DNA of 64,000 bases from Nymphaea colorata (Eukaryota > Streptophyta > Magnoliopsida > Nymphaeales > Nymphaeaceae): NCBI RefSeq assembly GCF_008831285.2, contig NC_045140.1, positions 23,082,131-23,146,130 on the forward strand, in the 5' to 3' direction. The position numbers were made by a program, and so were the translations under genes. Numbering within the stretch: position 1 is the stretch's first letter; each line of letters begins with the position of its first letter. Of the stretch, positions 1 to 12,758 are shown piece after piece. Below the pieces are notes generated by a model that saw only the letters and a list, made by a program, of their open reading frames with translations, ran no database searches and was not told the origin of the DNA.

Positions 1-3000
1 GCTAACCAAGTTGGTAGGGGCAGCTAACCTTCCCCCCCGTCACTCATCCACCGGCTGCGTGTACCAGTGACTTGAAGGACCTTGCCGTGCTAGGCAACGT
101 CGCTGACGCAAGAGTCCCCACCTACAGGCCACTATAGCTTTAAACAGCGTAGCTCTTGTGACAGGAGTGGCGGCGCCTGCCTGGCACCCGCCGGACCGGT
201 AGGTACGTAGCCGGACGCACGCTTTCCACTCTGCCGGACGCATGCTTTCCAGTCCGCCGGTTGCCTCCCGTGACGGGCTAGGGCACAAAAAGGGCGGCTT
301 GTAAAGTAGAGCCCGGTCCGCCGCCCACATCTGCCACGTAGTTATTGAATTCTTTTCTTCATGGGGGAAAGCTGTCTCGTGCTCATCTTTATCCTTCTGA
401 CCTTTATTCCTTCCCCACTTTCATTGCTCAATCTTCGCAGATTCTCGTTTGTGGACACAAAACCGCTTTCTTCCGGAGGAAAAAACAGTCTGGAGTCAGG
501 GCCTTGAGTGGAAAAAAGTTGCCCCAGTTTTTATATTTTATTTGATCCTTGTAAGTAAAGTTTTCTCTTGGGTGTTCACTTCAAAAAAATAATAACTAAT
601 ACGCAAATTGGCATCCGACCATTTAATTGAAATTATCCTTTCTTCATCCGCGTATACGCTTTGATCCAGCTTGCCTGTCAAAAGAGAAAGACAGATGAAA
701 ATGGTTGATCTTTTTCAAAAAGCAACGTCAAATTCAAATCCAACGTCAGAAGGCAACAAGAAGGACAAATGTAAAATTAGCTAAAATAGACTCTTGTTAT
801 GCGGTTGTCATGAAAAATATAGCTTCTATTAGAAAATTAAATATTTACACGGCCTTTTGAAGTTAAAGTAAAAAACTGACCTGGTGACAGCCTAGGGCCA
901 GTTAGCTTACATGTTCGTCTAAGAGACTCAATTGTAAAGGCTGACAAGTTTTTAGTGGCTTGCACATAATAAAATTTTTCGGGGCCGAAAGAAATCTTTC
1001 TTACGTACGTAAAGGTTCTCCTTCCAAGTCAGGTCCAGCTGCCCAAGGCTGGTGATCCAAATGGATCGAATATGTAGGATGATTAATCTGATCTGAAATT
1101 CATTTAATCGGATCCCTTAAAAAAAAAGTACGGGATTAATTACTAATCGAATTCAGATCTGATGTGGAGAATCGTAATCAAATTTGAGTTCGAGTTTGAC
1201 ATTCCATTGAATTTTGAAAACCCGAGTCATTTTGCATAAGGAAGCGGAGTCTCGGATCAGCATCTTTGCAAAGGAACAAAAACAAATTGGAAAGGAAGGA
1301 AACAAAAGGCAGGGACCACAGAAGAACGAGCCTATTCTCCGACCCGACCCGCTCTCCTTTCGCATGCAGGAACCCAACGGTCGGTCTGCATTCCGTGACC
1401 GGAAAGCACACGAACCGTTTCTATCGTTGTCGTCGGCGTCCGGCGGTTGCCGTTGCCCTCGCCGGCGCCGGCGACACGTAGGCCCCAACCTCGACGGCGT
1501 CGCTTCATGCAGCTGGGGCCCGCCCTAAAGAATTCATCTTTTCTATTTGCCTCTGCAGCTAGGAAAGGACGGAAATGCCCTTGGAAGCACTCCGGACGCC
1601 GGACGGGGACCAGGTTGAGGCGCTAAGGAGGTGAAGTGAACCAGGCGGGCGGTAGGTGAACCGTTAAGGTCAAGCAGCTTGAAGAAAAAACGACAGACTA
1701 CCTGAACCCACCAAAAGCCAACTAAATTTTCGCTATATGGTTTTCTTTTCTTTATTTTTCATGCTTTTTGGGGTCAAAATTCCCTGAAACCTGAGAGAAA
1801 CATTATGAGTTCTTTTGTTTGTTTTTTATCTCTTCTCCTTATATAATATTTTTTTTTTTGTTGGGTCAAGGGGAAAAGCTTCTGCTACTACCAACCGCAT
1901 CATATTGGTTGGTAAAATTTATTTTTAGGGTTCAAATTGATGGTGACCACTGGTGACTTTGCTACTTTTGAGTGTACCATAAGTTTGTTTGACTCTTTAA
2001 TGTACTTTGTTCCCCTGATCTGATCCAGTTTGTGACCCCAGCCACGTACTTAAAGTTTCTTTAATACAATTACTGGCGAAGGAAAAATATTGCAAGATTT
2101 AAGTCTGCCCCTTTTGGGAAAAAAATGTAAAAATTCTAACTAGCATGGAAACGGATTAATGTTTATATTAAACAAAATGCATTTTCTTCTCGTTTTATCG
2201 ACCACCAAAAATGGCAAATGCATTCAAGAAATTTAAAGGATGATATTTCTAGTACGGCAAGGCGTTTGAGATCTTCTATTTTATTTTCATGAGAGATTGC
2301 GTCTTGCTCTTGTGCCCCGTAGAATTATTTTCAAGGCATTTACTAGTTTAAATCCACCGTTTCCATGCAGAACTCTTGGAAATATCTGATATTAATAGAA
2401 AAAAGATGCCCCCTTCAACTCTTCCCTCATCAGATCCAGATTACATCCAACCCACCCATCCATTTGCACCCTTCGAAATCTGATGTCTTAGGACCCTTTC
2501 AAACGCGTCTGTCTGCCGTGTAGACTTAGGCCGGTTGGCTGGCATTAATTAATGGCTAGGCTTGGTTTCCATAACGGGCAGGCCGGTCGAGCTGCATTTT
2601 TGCTTTCCATTCCCTACTTTCCACATGTTGGATGCAACTTTTAAGTGCCAGAGTCGTAATTCTCTATTCTCCTCCACTTAGAAACGTGACAGTCGTGAAT
2701 TCTCTAGTTTCGGACTGGATTCGTAATCGTATGGGGATAATCCGCTGTTTAAAGTTCCATTTAATTCAGCGGTCCCAATCAAACACGTCTCTTAAGTTCC
2801 ATTATCAATTGAACTGCGGGAGACTTCCGCTTCCACTTCCAGCTAAGGTACATAGAAACCCCGGCGAAGTCGGGTCAAACGCGACCCAGTTTTGACCCTC
2901 GCCCGCTTAATTGATAACGTTAAAAGGGTAACCTGGTAAAAAGAGCGGTTTCGATTTCGAAACCCGCAGTTCTTCCGGGGGGCGGCCAACTTTTTCTCTA

Positions 3001-3658
3001 ATTTTGGAGGAAGTTTCACCGCGGGGTGAAAAGGAAGAGAGGTTTTCACCGATTCGTTCGTTGGGGGGATAAAAAAGAGGGGGAGGTGGGAAGGAGGAAG
3101 GACGAGGGATGTTCGGTTATCAGGCGGAGGGGAAGAAATTGAACGCCTCCCTTAATTCTCGAGACCCCTTTCAAGCATTCTCATAGAGGAGAGGGGGAAG
3201 ATTGAGGGAGTGCCGGTCGGCGTGCTCCTCCGTGCTGGTGGTTTCCGGCTTATCCGGAAAGCCTTGCGGGCCACGTCCGCAATCTTAGGCCGGCCAGCTC
3301 CGGCGGACGAGAGAACTCTCCCGGTTTCCGACGAGTCGCAGCTGTGCATTCACGTGCTAGCTGCTCTTTTTTTCTCGTGTGACGTCCAGCTGTAACGTCG
3401 TCATCTTGAGCATCGTCGTGGTTTTCTTGATGACCGTCCCCATCGTTGTCGAAGGAATTCCGGTCGTTTAATTTTTCGGCTGGAGATTCGTCCTCTTTGG
3501 ATCGTCGGATGCTTTTCTGATCGGAATGCGGAATGCGGCTTTTCAGTGTGCTTTTTTAAGTCCTGAGTGAGTTGTTTTTTGCTTTCTGGATTTGCATTGT
3601 TTGTTTGGAGGAAGAAAAGAGAAGGAGGGAGATATTTTGAAGCGCAATCGGAGCCAGG
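1..3658. other. Left-edge intergenic region and IST1 promoter/leader
   Basis: I see no convincing gene here. The first 340 bases are GC-rich and carry a 23-bp tandem repeat at 210-260. Another GC-rich patch lies at 1310-1530. Open frames in both patches show no recognisable protein family and little codon structure. The rest is AT-rich non-coding DNA. A TATA-like run (gataaaaaag) near 3068-3077, followed by a purine-rich stretch, is a plausible core promoter for the IST1-like gene, which would put a leader of about 550 bases ahead of its ATG at 3659. The promoter call is inference. Confidence 0.45.
210..260. repeat. 23-bp GC-rich tandem repeat
   Basis: Two units of 23 bases sit at 210-232 and 233-255. 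Each begins gccggacgca and continues gctttcca, with few differences, and the start of a third unit (gccgg) follows at 256. No function is apparent. Confidence 0.7.
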
Positions 3659-6600
3659 ATGCTGGACGAATTGCTCGGCCGGGGGCTTTCTTCCAAATGG
3701 TTGGATTCTTGCTCTCACTTTCCCCTTACTGAGACGTAGATGTTCATTTTTCATCAAGATTGTTTGTTGCTTCCTTCTTTTCTTTTTTTTTTCCTTGCGA
3801 AAAAATAGATGTTGATTTTACATTGAAACTTTTCTGCAGTAAATCGTTGATCAAGTTAATTCAGTCGAGACTAGACACGATAAGGCGGAAGAGGAACTGC
3901 ACGCTCAAGATCCTGAGGACGGATGTAGCGGATCTGCTGACCCGCGGACAGGAAATGAAAGCCTTCGATCGAGTAAGATAATCGGATTTTTTTTCCTTTT
4001 GACTTTCTTTTACATTTTTTTTGTTCGCGAATGACCTCAAGGTTGTGGCCGTTGCTGCCATCGTTTTTCATGATTTATGAGGAATTCGGGGATGTGTCTT
4101 CTCTTTTTCTATTTATCGGTTTTGTAAAGTTTTTGTTGGATTTGCATGTTTGATGGTACACATCCTTCCACTGTTGAAGCTCGATTCTACTCTAGTTTGG
4201 AGAACGGATGACGAATTTGCTGATTCAATTGAGAAACGCTGACGGAAGGAGGGATCAGAGTGAAACTGAAGAAAAGAAGCGACCACTTTAGGAAGTTTTA
4301 GCACATATTCTTTTCCTTACCCGCTGACGTTTGGAACTGAGCAACTTGTTGCAAATGTTTAATGGCCTTTTCCATATGTGTTCTACTCGCTGTCGCTATC
4401 TGTTGGACGGGACCTGGCTACGCGTGCCTGGGATTTTGGTCACATGGAATACTTTTCTGTTTTAAGCCATGTTTAGAAGAACAGCATGAATATTGTCCTA
4501 TTGTTTCTGTTTCATATGCCTGTTCGTGATGTGTCTGGAACGACAATACATTTGATCTTCGTGCGGCAAAGTTGTCCTTACTCTTCAATTAACAAGTCCG
4601 AGGTAGGAGTTGTGGCCATGACCGCTGGTTGGTCTAGTGGACTAATCAGGTCTTAAAATCTCTCTGCCATGTTGAACCTGAACATTTTGTTGTCCTGTAG
4701 ACTTGTCAATTTCTCAGCAGAAATTTTCTGATCCTTTTCAATCACTAGATTTATTATATCTGTGGTAGCTGGTACTTTTAAAATTTTAATTCTCAATCCA
4801 TTTTTCTGGTCCCATCTTGCAGTAAGTGAACCCCGTTTTAAAAGTCCGCCATGCTGTTAGGCATAGGTATGTGGTTCATATGCAGGTTCATCAGTTCTGG
4901 GTGACATTGAGTGTGACTGGGTCTTTGTGTCTTCCAAAAGAATTCATTCATCTGGCTATCATTTAGGAATCTGGAGGAAGATCTTAGGATGTAACACATG
5001 TATTAGACCTTCTCCTTTAAGGGGTATTTCTGTTAGGCCCATATGTGGCTATGTTTGTTTGGGCATTTGGTGTATTATTGTCTCCATACTTGTGTTTGGT
5101 ACTTAGGTAAAGGCAAACTGGATTTTAAACTTAAATTAATTGTTTGGCCATCTTATCTTTCAATTGATTGTAGATCATGATTGAATCAGAAGTATGTGCA
5201 GTACTCAAATGTTTGACTGTTTGTTGATGTTCATTTGTTCCTTAACTATTTACTCTTCCATGCTTCAAGCTTCTAGCTTGTGGACAGCTAAAACACAATA
5301 AGTAGTGTTTGTGTAAGCTATAGCATAACTGTGCATGGATCCATCTTTAATTCCGAATCAATAACGTGCTCCTTTATTTGTTTTACATTTGAAAGCGATT
5401 CCTTTTCTGGTGCCTAATGTTGATCTGATACCAATGAACTATAGATTTCCTCTCACAAATATCACTTGTATGAGCAGGCTGAGGTCTTCATAACTGAGCA
5501 AAGTCGCTCCACTGCATATGATATGGTTGAACAGTTTTGTGCTTCCATCTTAAGCAATCTACCTGCCATTCAGAAGCAAAGGTACATGGGTGAATGCCGA
5601 GTAATTTTGAGACAATAAAGAAATTTATTTTTCTGGAAGTTGTGAAACATATTTCTTCATCAGTTGACTTGATCTGTGGATTTTCTCTGATTTTCTGAAG
5701 TTGCATGACGATCCATACTTTCTTTTGGCCCAGATGTTGTGTTTGTCTATTTGCTCACACTCAGTATTTACGTGCATGGATAGTGTGCAGTGGAATTGAG
5801 GAGCTAAGGGCACCACTATGCGTGTTTGCATAAGCAGATAGACATACAAGCATGTGTATACATAGCCTCTTACAGGGAAATGATTTTGTGCATAGTATGA
5901 TAGGTTCCTGTAGTGACTGACCGAACCACAAATAACCTGGTCAGCCTGTTTCCCTGTTCTTGCCTTGGAAGAACATTTTGAATTGTTGTATATTTTTGTC
6001 CTTACCTGATTCCGCTCAATTACCATATTATAAAACCAATCACTCCAATAATTTGCCCAGTATGTAGGATCTGTCTTCAGTTTTAATTCATGTAGTGCTT
6101 GTTCATATTTTTGTGAGCACCGCAACTGGTATTCATTCAAACATTTCTACTTCCACACGATTAAACATAATATCTTCAATACAGTAACACTGAATGAATT
6201 TGTTCCATTATGTATAGGGAATGCCCTCCAGAAAGTATGGAGGCCGTGGCAAGTCTCATGTTTGCTGCAGCTAGATTTGCTGATTTGCCAGAACTACGCA
6301 ACCTTAGGGGTATATTCTCAGAGAGATATGGTATTGCTGCGACATATAATGCTGCAGACTTGCACACTTTTCCTGGTTGTGCTGTTAATCAAGAGGTATT
6401 CAATCATTCAAAGATCAAGCGTTCACCTAACTTTATCCTTCTTTATGTCTTTTTAGTCATTGATGTCAATAACATAATTATTTCACTATGTAGTTTGCAG
6501 AGATATTCTCATCAAAACCTCCTTCAACAGACAAGAAGTTGAAACTAATGCGAGAAATATCAAAAGACTCATCTATCGAGTGGGATTCGAAGGCCTTTGA

Positions 6601-9600
6601 GGAAAGGGTTAAAAATCCTCATGCATCAACTAATGTGAGTGTTCTCTGTACTCTGTAGTACACCAGGCAACTGAATTGATTGCTAGGTCTTGGAAGCCAA
6701 CACCATGTAGTGTGGGGAAGACTTCTGATGCACCAACATGTGCAATTTCATCTTTCAAGATGAGGAAAAAAAAAACATTGAACTTGGCATTTGAAGTGGC
6801 CAAGTTCTTGTTGGCCCAGAACAAACAGAATGCTGTTGTGTCACTATTACATGTGCTCTTTAGTCGATCGCCATGACCTCTCTTCATTATTTCCTTGTTT
6901 TTCATGTATGTCGCAGGTTGCTGCAGGTAAACAATTGCCTCAACTGAATGAGGGACAAAAGCATGGGGATGACGTTGCTCATGATAATGGCAGTCAAGAC
7001 CAATTTCCTTACAGAAACACTGAAACTCCTCCAGAATATGCAAGGGAAAAAAATGTAAGGCATGATCCGATCGCTGCAGATGTCCACCAGGAGATTTTGT
7101 CCCACAGAAAGAGTGAGCAACCTATGGAGCATTCTAGGAAGACTACACTGTTGTACAATGATACAATCAATGAAAAGGATAAAAGATTACACCAGAGAAG
7201 AAATAGCAGGAAATCTGAACCCTCTCTGCATCATCTGAAGGAGCCTGACTGTGAGTTGGATGACACACTAAATGGTAACTATGGACGCAAGGAGCAATCT
7301 AGAAGAAAAAATGAACTTTCTCAGGGATATGCTGTAAAATCGGATAGGCGAGGGGGTGATATGCTTGATGAAAGATTTGATCCAGATGTCTTATCTCATG
7401 GAAGGTGCAAAGAACGTTCAGACTATGAAATACAAGAGATGTGGAATGATGCAGCGGATAAGCGAGTGAAGAAGACTTGGTCCAATAACAGAGAAGCTAC
7501 TCTCGACATTTCAAGTGAACCAAAAAAGACACCGGATGAGGCCTATGAAAGGGATGAGCTAGAAAGGTTGTCTCACAGAAGCAAATCTCCTTATCTTTTC
7601 ACTAAAACAACCGAGAAGATGCATGAAGGCTCCTACAAGGGGAATGCTCATGAAAGCTTGCCTCATAGGCCAATGGTTGAACACCAAGAGAATCTAACTC
7701 AGAGGAGGAAGCCTCCTTTTACCAATGACAAAACAGCAGCCGATATGAATGAAACAAAAGACTATGCAAATGCTGAAAGTTTTCCGCATAGAAGTGACCA
7801 TGGACCGGGTGATAGGCAAGAAGAGCTGGTTCACAGGCCCCCATATAGTTACAAAACTACAACAAAGAAAATGCCTTATAAAGGGAATGGTCATGAATCT
7901 TATGATAAAGATAATTATCTTCAGAGAAGCAAGCCTGAAGCAGGAATGCATGAAGATGCAAATTATAGAGGGAATGATCCTAGCACATTTTCTCCTCGAT
8001 CACCACTGGGTGGTGATCAGCAGATGCTTCACAACAGCAAGCCCTCCTATGCTTACAAAAGAACACCTGAGATGGTGCATCAAGACACATTCCATGAAGG
8101 GTACGATCATGAAAGTACTTCCCATCATAGAAGACCGCGGCAGTTCGATAATGATGAAGAGAAGCGGCATCACAGAAGCAAGCCTCCTCATGGTAACAGG
8201 ACAGCAAAGATACATGTGGATGCGTACTATGATGAGAATGAGTGGGAGATTTTGCCGCAGCGAAATCAATCACCACTCTATGATGATCAAAAGGTGTGTC
8301 ACAAGGGCAAATTAAGATTGCATGATGATAAACCCTATGATCAGAACAATCATGAGACACTATCGGATAGAACTCAATCTCCATTGGGTGACAAGAAGGA
8401 GAAGCTATCTCGTAGAAGCAAATCTCCTCGTCCTTATACTAGAGCAACAGATAATATCAGTAATGATGTTTTGTGCAGAGAGACTGATTACGAAACATTG
8501 TTAGATGAAAGTCGATCTGCAGAATGCAGAAGAACCCAGGAGAAAATTGGAGACGGCACAATCCTGAGAAAGGGCAAGCGTAACACATCAGCCCGCAAAA
8601 GTGAAGCCTCTGTGGATCATCTTGCTGAACTGGATGAGGTGGACAATGCACATGTTCCCACTGGTTTTGATGTCCATCTGAGGACAGAAGGAAGAGAAGA
8701 ATTAGACAACTTGAAGGCCCGCATCAAGAATGTGAAGCCTCCTTATGTCATATTAACGGACCAAAAAGTTTCATCATATTCTGAAGATGCGGATGGCCGT
8801 AACGATCATCAAAATGCTGATTATCGACCTGCTTCGAACACAAAAGGAGATGCAGAAAAAGAAATGAAGCCTAATCACAACAGAATTATAAGGCCTCCTC
8901 CATATGTAGTATCAACCAAAGGTGGAAAATCTAAAAATGGTGCAGAGGGCAGACGTGCAGACGTCAATTGTGAACAAGATGATGAAATCTTAGCTGCCGA
9001 TGATGACTCTGCTTACAGGGTGAGGGCACCAATTGACCGTCCTTGCAATCGTGATAGGGAGGGAGGCCGAGTAAACAGGTTTGACCGGCATAGAGAGGCG
9101 ATTGCTGAACATGACACTGCTCACCGTGACAAATTTCTAAAACCAGCATCTGTCCGACAGAGGCATCCCCAAGCTTATGTGAATACTGATGAGGATGATG
9201 ATTATCCTCCTCATCACATGAAACATGATAAGCATAAGCCTACAAGGAGGGTACTGGATCAGAGTGAAGATGGTGTTCATGAGGCTGGGTATTCTCGGAG
9301 CAGGCATAAGTACAGGGAGGAAACATCACATGGAGTTGACCTAGTTGATGACAAACCAAGACGCCACCATGGAAGGCCAGTTCAGCATCATCTGAACGAA
9401 GAAGACGAGGATAAAATCATGGATGAGCTCTTGCTACATTACAGTCAGAAGGGGACACCTCAAGTGGCAAACGACATTCAAGTGGGAAGCAAGCCTCCTA
9501 GCCCACCTATTGCTGGTGTTAGTGGTCATACATCAGCCAGAAGACGATCAGCAACGAGAGCTGGAAGCGATCCTCGTTTAGAATTTAGTCGTGCTCCTAA

Positions 9601-9775
9601 CAGGGCAGTATCACTCGCTCCTGAGCAGTCGCAGTCTGAAGAGAAGGTCACGTTACATGTCCGTGCGACCTCAATGCAGCCAGACATGTATAATGGTCAT
9701 GTTCATCCGAAGCTTCCAGACTATGATGATTTGGCTGTTCGTTTTGCAGCACTGAGGAGGCAAAGTAATGGCTAG
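3659..9775 (+). CDS. IST1-like protein (ESCRT/MVB pathway regulator) with long repetitive tail
   Basis: Six exons: 3659-3699, 3840-3972, 5478-5581, 6218-6395, 6494-6634 and 6917-9775. All introns are GT-AG and the joined frame is 3456 nt, giving about 1151 residues. Residues 1-180 form an IST1 domain. It starts MLDELLGRGLSSKCKSLIKL and includes TRGQEMKAFDRAE and FAAARFADLPELRNLRGIFS (FADLPEL at 113-119), all typical of plant IST1-like proteins. IST1 proteins bind the ESCRT-III protein CHMP1 and regulate the ATPase VPS4/SKD1 on multivesicular endosomes, so a cytosolic/endosomal role is expected. The whole last exon (residues 200-1151) is hydrophilic, rich in H, R, K, D and E, and appears disordered. 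Within it, about residues 410-705 hold degenerate units of roughly 43 residues with cores such as HRSKSP and GNxHES. The start was chosen because its short first exon matches the MLDGLL-type start of the family. Domain assignment is secure; the function of the tail is unknown. Confidence 0.93.
5996..6150 (-). other. Exon-like open frame antisense to IST1 intron 3
   Basis: Inside the third intron of the IST1-like gene (5582-6217), the minus strand has a frame open for about 171 codons (6140 to 5625). Its upstream part reads as protein-like (EYQLRCSQKYEQALHELKL, then TDPTYWANYWSDWFYNMV). It ends at a near-ideal plant splice donor, CAG|GTAAGG, with the exon edge at 6006. A possible AG acceptor lies near 6148. 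I do not recognise the family. It may be a captured gene fragment, one exon of an antisense gene, or chance. No partner exon was found on this strand nearby. Confidence 0.3.
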
Positions 9776-11583
9776 TCTGCTATATGTGCAAACAAATTTC
9801 TTTCCACGGTTTGCCCCTGAGCAGAAATAGCTTCTGCTTACCAAGAAAGTTACACATTGTACAGTTCGTTGCTTTGTTGCTAGGAAGTACTCGTCTGAGT
9901 CGTATCTTTTACTGACCTGAGCTGTGTAGTTTTTCAAATTTCATAATTCATTTCATTGAAATGAGCTATACGAAACTCTATACTTTGTTCTTTCTTTTAC
10001 TATCTAGACAGAAGCATGTGCTCTCTCTCTCTCTTGTCTTCCAGAGGAACGAGCGTATATACTTGATTAGATCCTTTATAGGAAAAATGAAACTGAATTT
10101 TATACACTCTTTCATACATTTAATTGTGGTCGTAGAATCAGCAATAAAGAAAAAAAAAAGAACCATGCCTAAGTTTTGCAGTAGACAACAATGCACGACT
10201 AAAAGGTTTTGAGTTTGCATTCAAAATTTTATGTTAGGGGTTTTAGAAAAGCGAATCCAAAAGTCTACCTATAACTGCCCTTAAACATTCTTGTTTTATG
10301 TTGTTTAAACAAATTTAATCATTTTCTGGTGCAAGATACCCGATTCTACTAGTCTGATTGTACTCACGACAGCAGAAAGCTCTTAGATGAACATCCTTTC
10401 GTAACTTTATCGTAATGCACCAACACTGTTGCATTTGAGTCCACAATGTTGATGAAACCTGAAAATCCACATTCCACTGCTTCTACTTGTTGATACTAGA
10501 GCATATCTATGGTTCTTATAGTAAATTGCCTAAAAAACGTAGGAAGGCGTCCGCTGGTCAGGCCCTTTCCTGGTTGTACTAACCTTTTTGATAACAAAAA
10601 TCGCTTCAATAATTGGCGCCTCACCATTCCTCTGCGCAGCTCCACCTTCGCGGAGCACCTCAATGGATCCGTTGTTATAAGACGTCCCACTTTTGCATGG
10701 CCGGAGAACAAGAGAATTTCATGAGCAAACACAAGCAGACGAACTTCTAGCGAGCTGTCAGAAAAACAAAACTACATGAAACAGCCATGCGATTAGTGCT
10801 CTTAAGACGATTCCTTACGGAGGAAGATGCATCAAGCAAAGAATTCCTCGAGCCTCCCCTTCTCAAGGACGGGTTTGTAGCCTTCCCTCACCGCCATCGC
10901 TTTGCTTTGCCGGTTTCTTCATCATCTGGAGTCTCTCCTTCTCATTTCTATGAGAACAAAAGGACCAACAGAAATCAAAATCAAAGAAAAACCTTGCCCA
11001 AACACACTTTCCTGGAATCTTTCACAAAAAAAAGGCGAAGGAAGAAAAGGGGAACACATGCCCATTTTGCGAAAAGAATCCTCCGTCGAGCTCGCGGAGA
11101 TGAAACAGGAAAACGAAAGAGAAAAGAGCTAAATTTTAGACGATGGATGTTTTCTATCGAAAGCGGCTCCAACATGACGGAAAAAACATGAGAAATCAAG
11201 CTCCTTTGCTCAACTTTTTGTTCGACTTGAAAGAGTTGCTTCATAAGCGGAGGACGACCACGATGACGCGCGTTTATACCCCAAACAACGGAAGATGCAC
11301 ATGGTCCTTTCCGCAGCTGCATGTCACCAATTTAGAAACAATTATGCAAGTTTGTGCAACTCCCTACGTACTTAGAGCCGATTTATATTCTTAATATACA
11401 TATTTTTATTTGAAACGGCAACCACCCAGGCACCGAGTCTTGGCCGAGAATAATCCCATCTGCAGTTTCACCTGTTTCCGGAACCACAACCTACATCACG
11501 TTCCTATAATTTCACATAATAATCAACGAGGAGATAGTTATCATAAAATGATGTGATGTATGTAGGCATTATACTTAGGGGGC

Positions 11584-11755
11584 GGCTATTTGGTGATACA
11601 AAGACCCTTTTGGTGTGGTGTTTCATGAATATGATTTAAATTTTAGCACAGATTTATGAAACCCTAACACAGTGTTCTTGTTATCAAACACATTCATAGG
11701 TTATTATTGAGATAGATTTATGTAAGATTTATAAAATAATCCTGTTACCAAGCAA
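11584..11755. mobile_element. MITE-like element (probable)
   Basis: The left end reads gctatttggtgata and the right end, read backwards, gives tgcttggtaaca, so the ends are imperfect inverted repeats with the TTTGGT core common in plant MITEs. A second inner inverted pair (tgtttcatgaat and the complement of cattcatagg) supports a folded element of about 170 bases. No coding capacity. No clear target duplication was verified. Confidence 0.35.
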
Positions 11756-12414
11756 TCTCATAGATTATATTATAATATATACTCTTTTTCGAAAACTCTA
11801 CAAATAAAGAAAGCAATATTTCATAAAAACATGTATAATTTGCTAAACGCCATTTTGGGAATGCATTGATGGCTTGTTCGAACCAGTTGATTTCAAGCTT
11901 GGTTGATCTTGGAAACCCAGATTGAACTCTATGAGCCGAGCCGAAGTTGATTGTTGAAGTAAACCTTCTGTGTGGGGGCAGCCGATACTCCCGGGAAAAC
12001 TTGTTCCCGGCTGGCGATCTATCTAAATGGTTAGGATATCGTTTCGACATTTTGATTCTTCTGGCTGTACCAAACTCGGTCAAATTCGATTCCGCATCGG
12101 AACTGTTTACATTCCTTTACCAGCTTTGCCGGGTTGTCTTGCTGGTTATACGGAACAATCTTTGAACTAGGACTCCTTTTCCGGGGAGAAATCTTTTGAC
12201 ACAGTTTCAATATCCAAACATTTCTGGATAAGTCGTTGAAACAAGACAATCCAATGGATCTTAGTTACCGCTGTAGAAGCGTAAGACTCGGAAAAGCGAG
12301 CCGACTCACCTCCGAATCGCTTTAACAAAATCGTGCTTAAGCGGGCGAGTCGTCCGCCATTGAGACCGCAAACAGTTTCCGAAGGCTGTTCTTCTCAGCC
12401 AAGGCCATCTTACG

Positions 12415-12502
12415 GTGGGACCCACGAAAAGAGTCCACCAGCAAATAGCCACGTTTCGTTCCAAGCCAAAGTGGGCCCCACTTGGGGAAACATGTGGCCC
12501 AC
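12415..12502 (+). promoter_or_regulatory. Cluster of three TCP-type palindromic sites
   Basis: Three near-palindromes occur within 88 bases: gtgggacccac (12415-12425), gtgggccccac (12471-12481) and gtggcccac (12494-12502). They fit the GTGGNCCC/GGNCCCAC consensus known for plant TCP transcription factors. They lie 250-340 bases ahead of the ATG at 12759 and about 90-180 bases ahead of a TATA-like tacaaata at 12590-12597. Regulation by TCP proteins is inference. Confidence 0.5.
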
Positions 12503-12758
12503 CTTTAAGTTCGGCCCAACCGTTAGCGGTTTCCGGTTCTTTCTCCCCTTCTCTCTCTCGCTCTCGCCCCCCTAAACCGCCCGGCAGCCTACAAATACGC
12601 GGAAGAGGCGGTAGCGGAGGCAGAGCCGGAGGCGGAGGCGCAGTGGGCTGGTTCGGTTTGCACTGCCGACAGGTTCGCGGCACCACCCTAACGGCCCAGT
12701 TCTACGGACGCCGGGCAACGATAAGGGGAGATTCCGGCCCTGCTAGTCACATAATCGC

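Larger units (their letters stand above)
9776..12758. other. Intergenic region between IST1-like and GSFRC-family genes
   Basis: No supported gene. The 3' end of the IST1-like transcript should lie within the first few hundred bases. The open frames around 10500-11390 match no family and differ on the two strands, so I read them as chance. A MITE-like element lies at 11584-11755. From about 12300 the sequence becomes GC-rich and holds the probable promoter of the next gene. Confidence 0.5.

Noticed and set aside
7749-8384. Long frames on both strands within the IST1 last exon
   Set aside because: They arise from repetitive coding sequence of the IST1-like tail; compositions (Met/Ile-rich, His/Cys-rich) are typical shadows.
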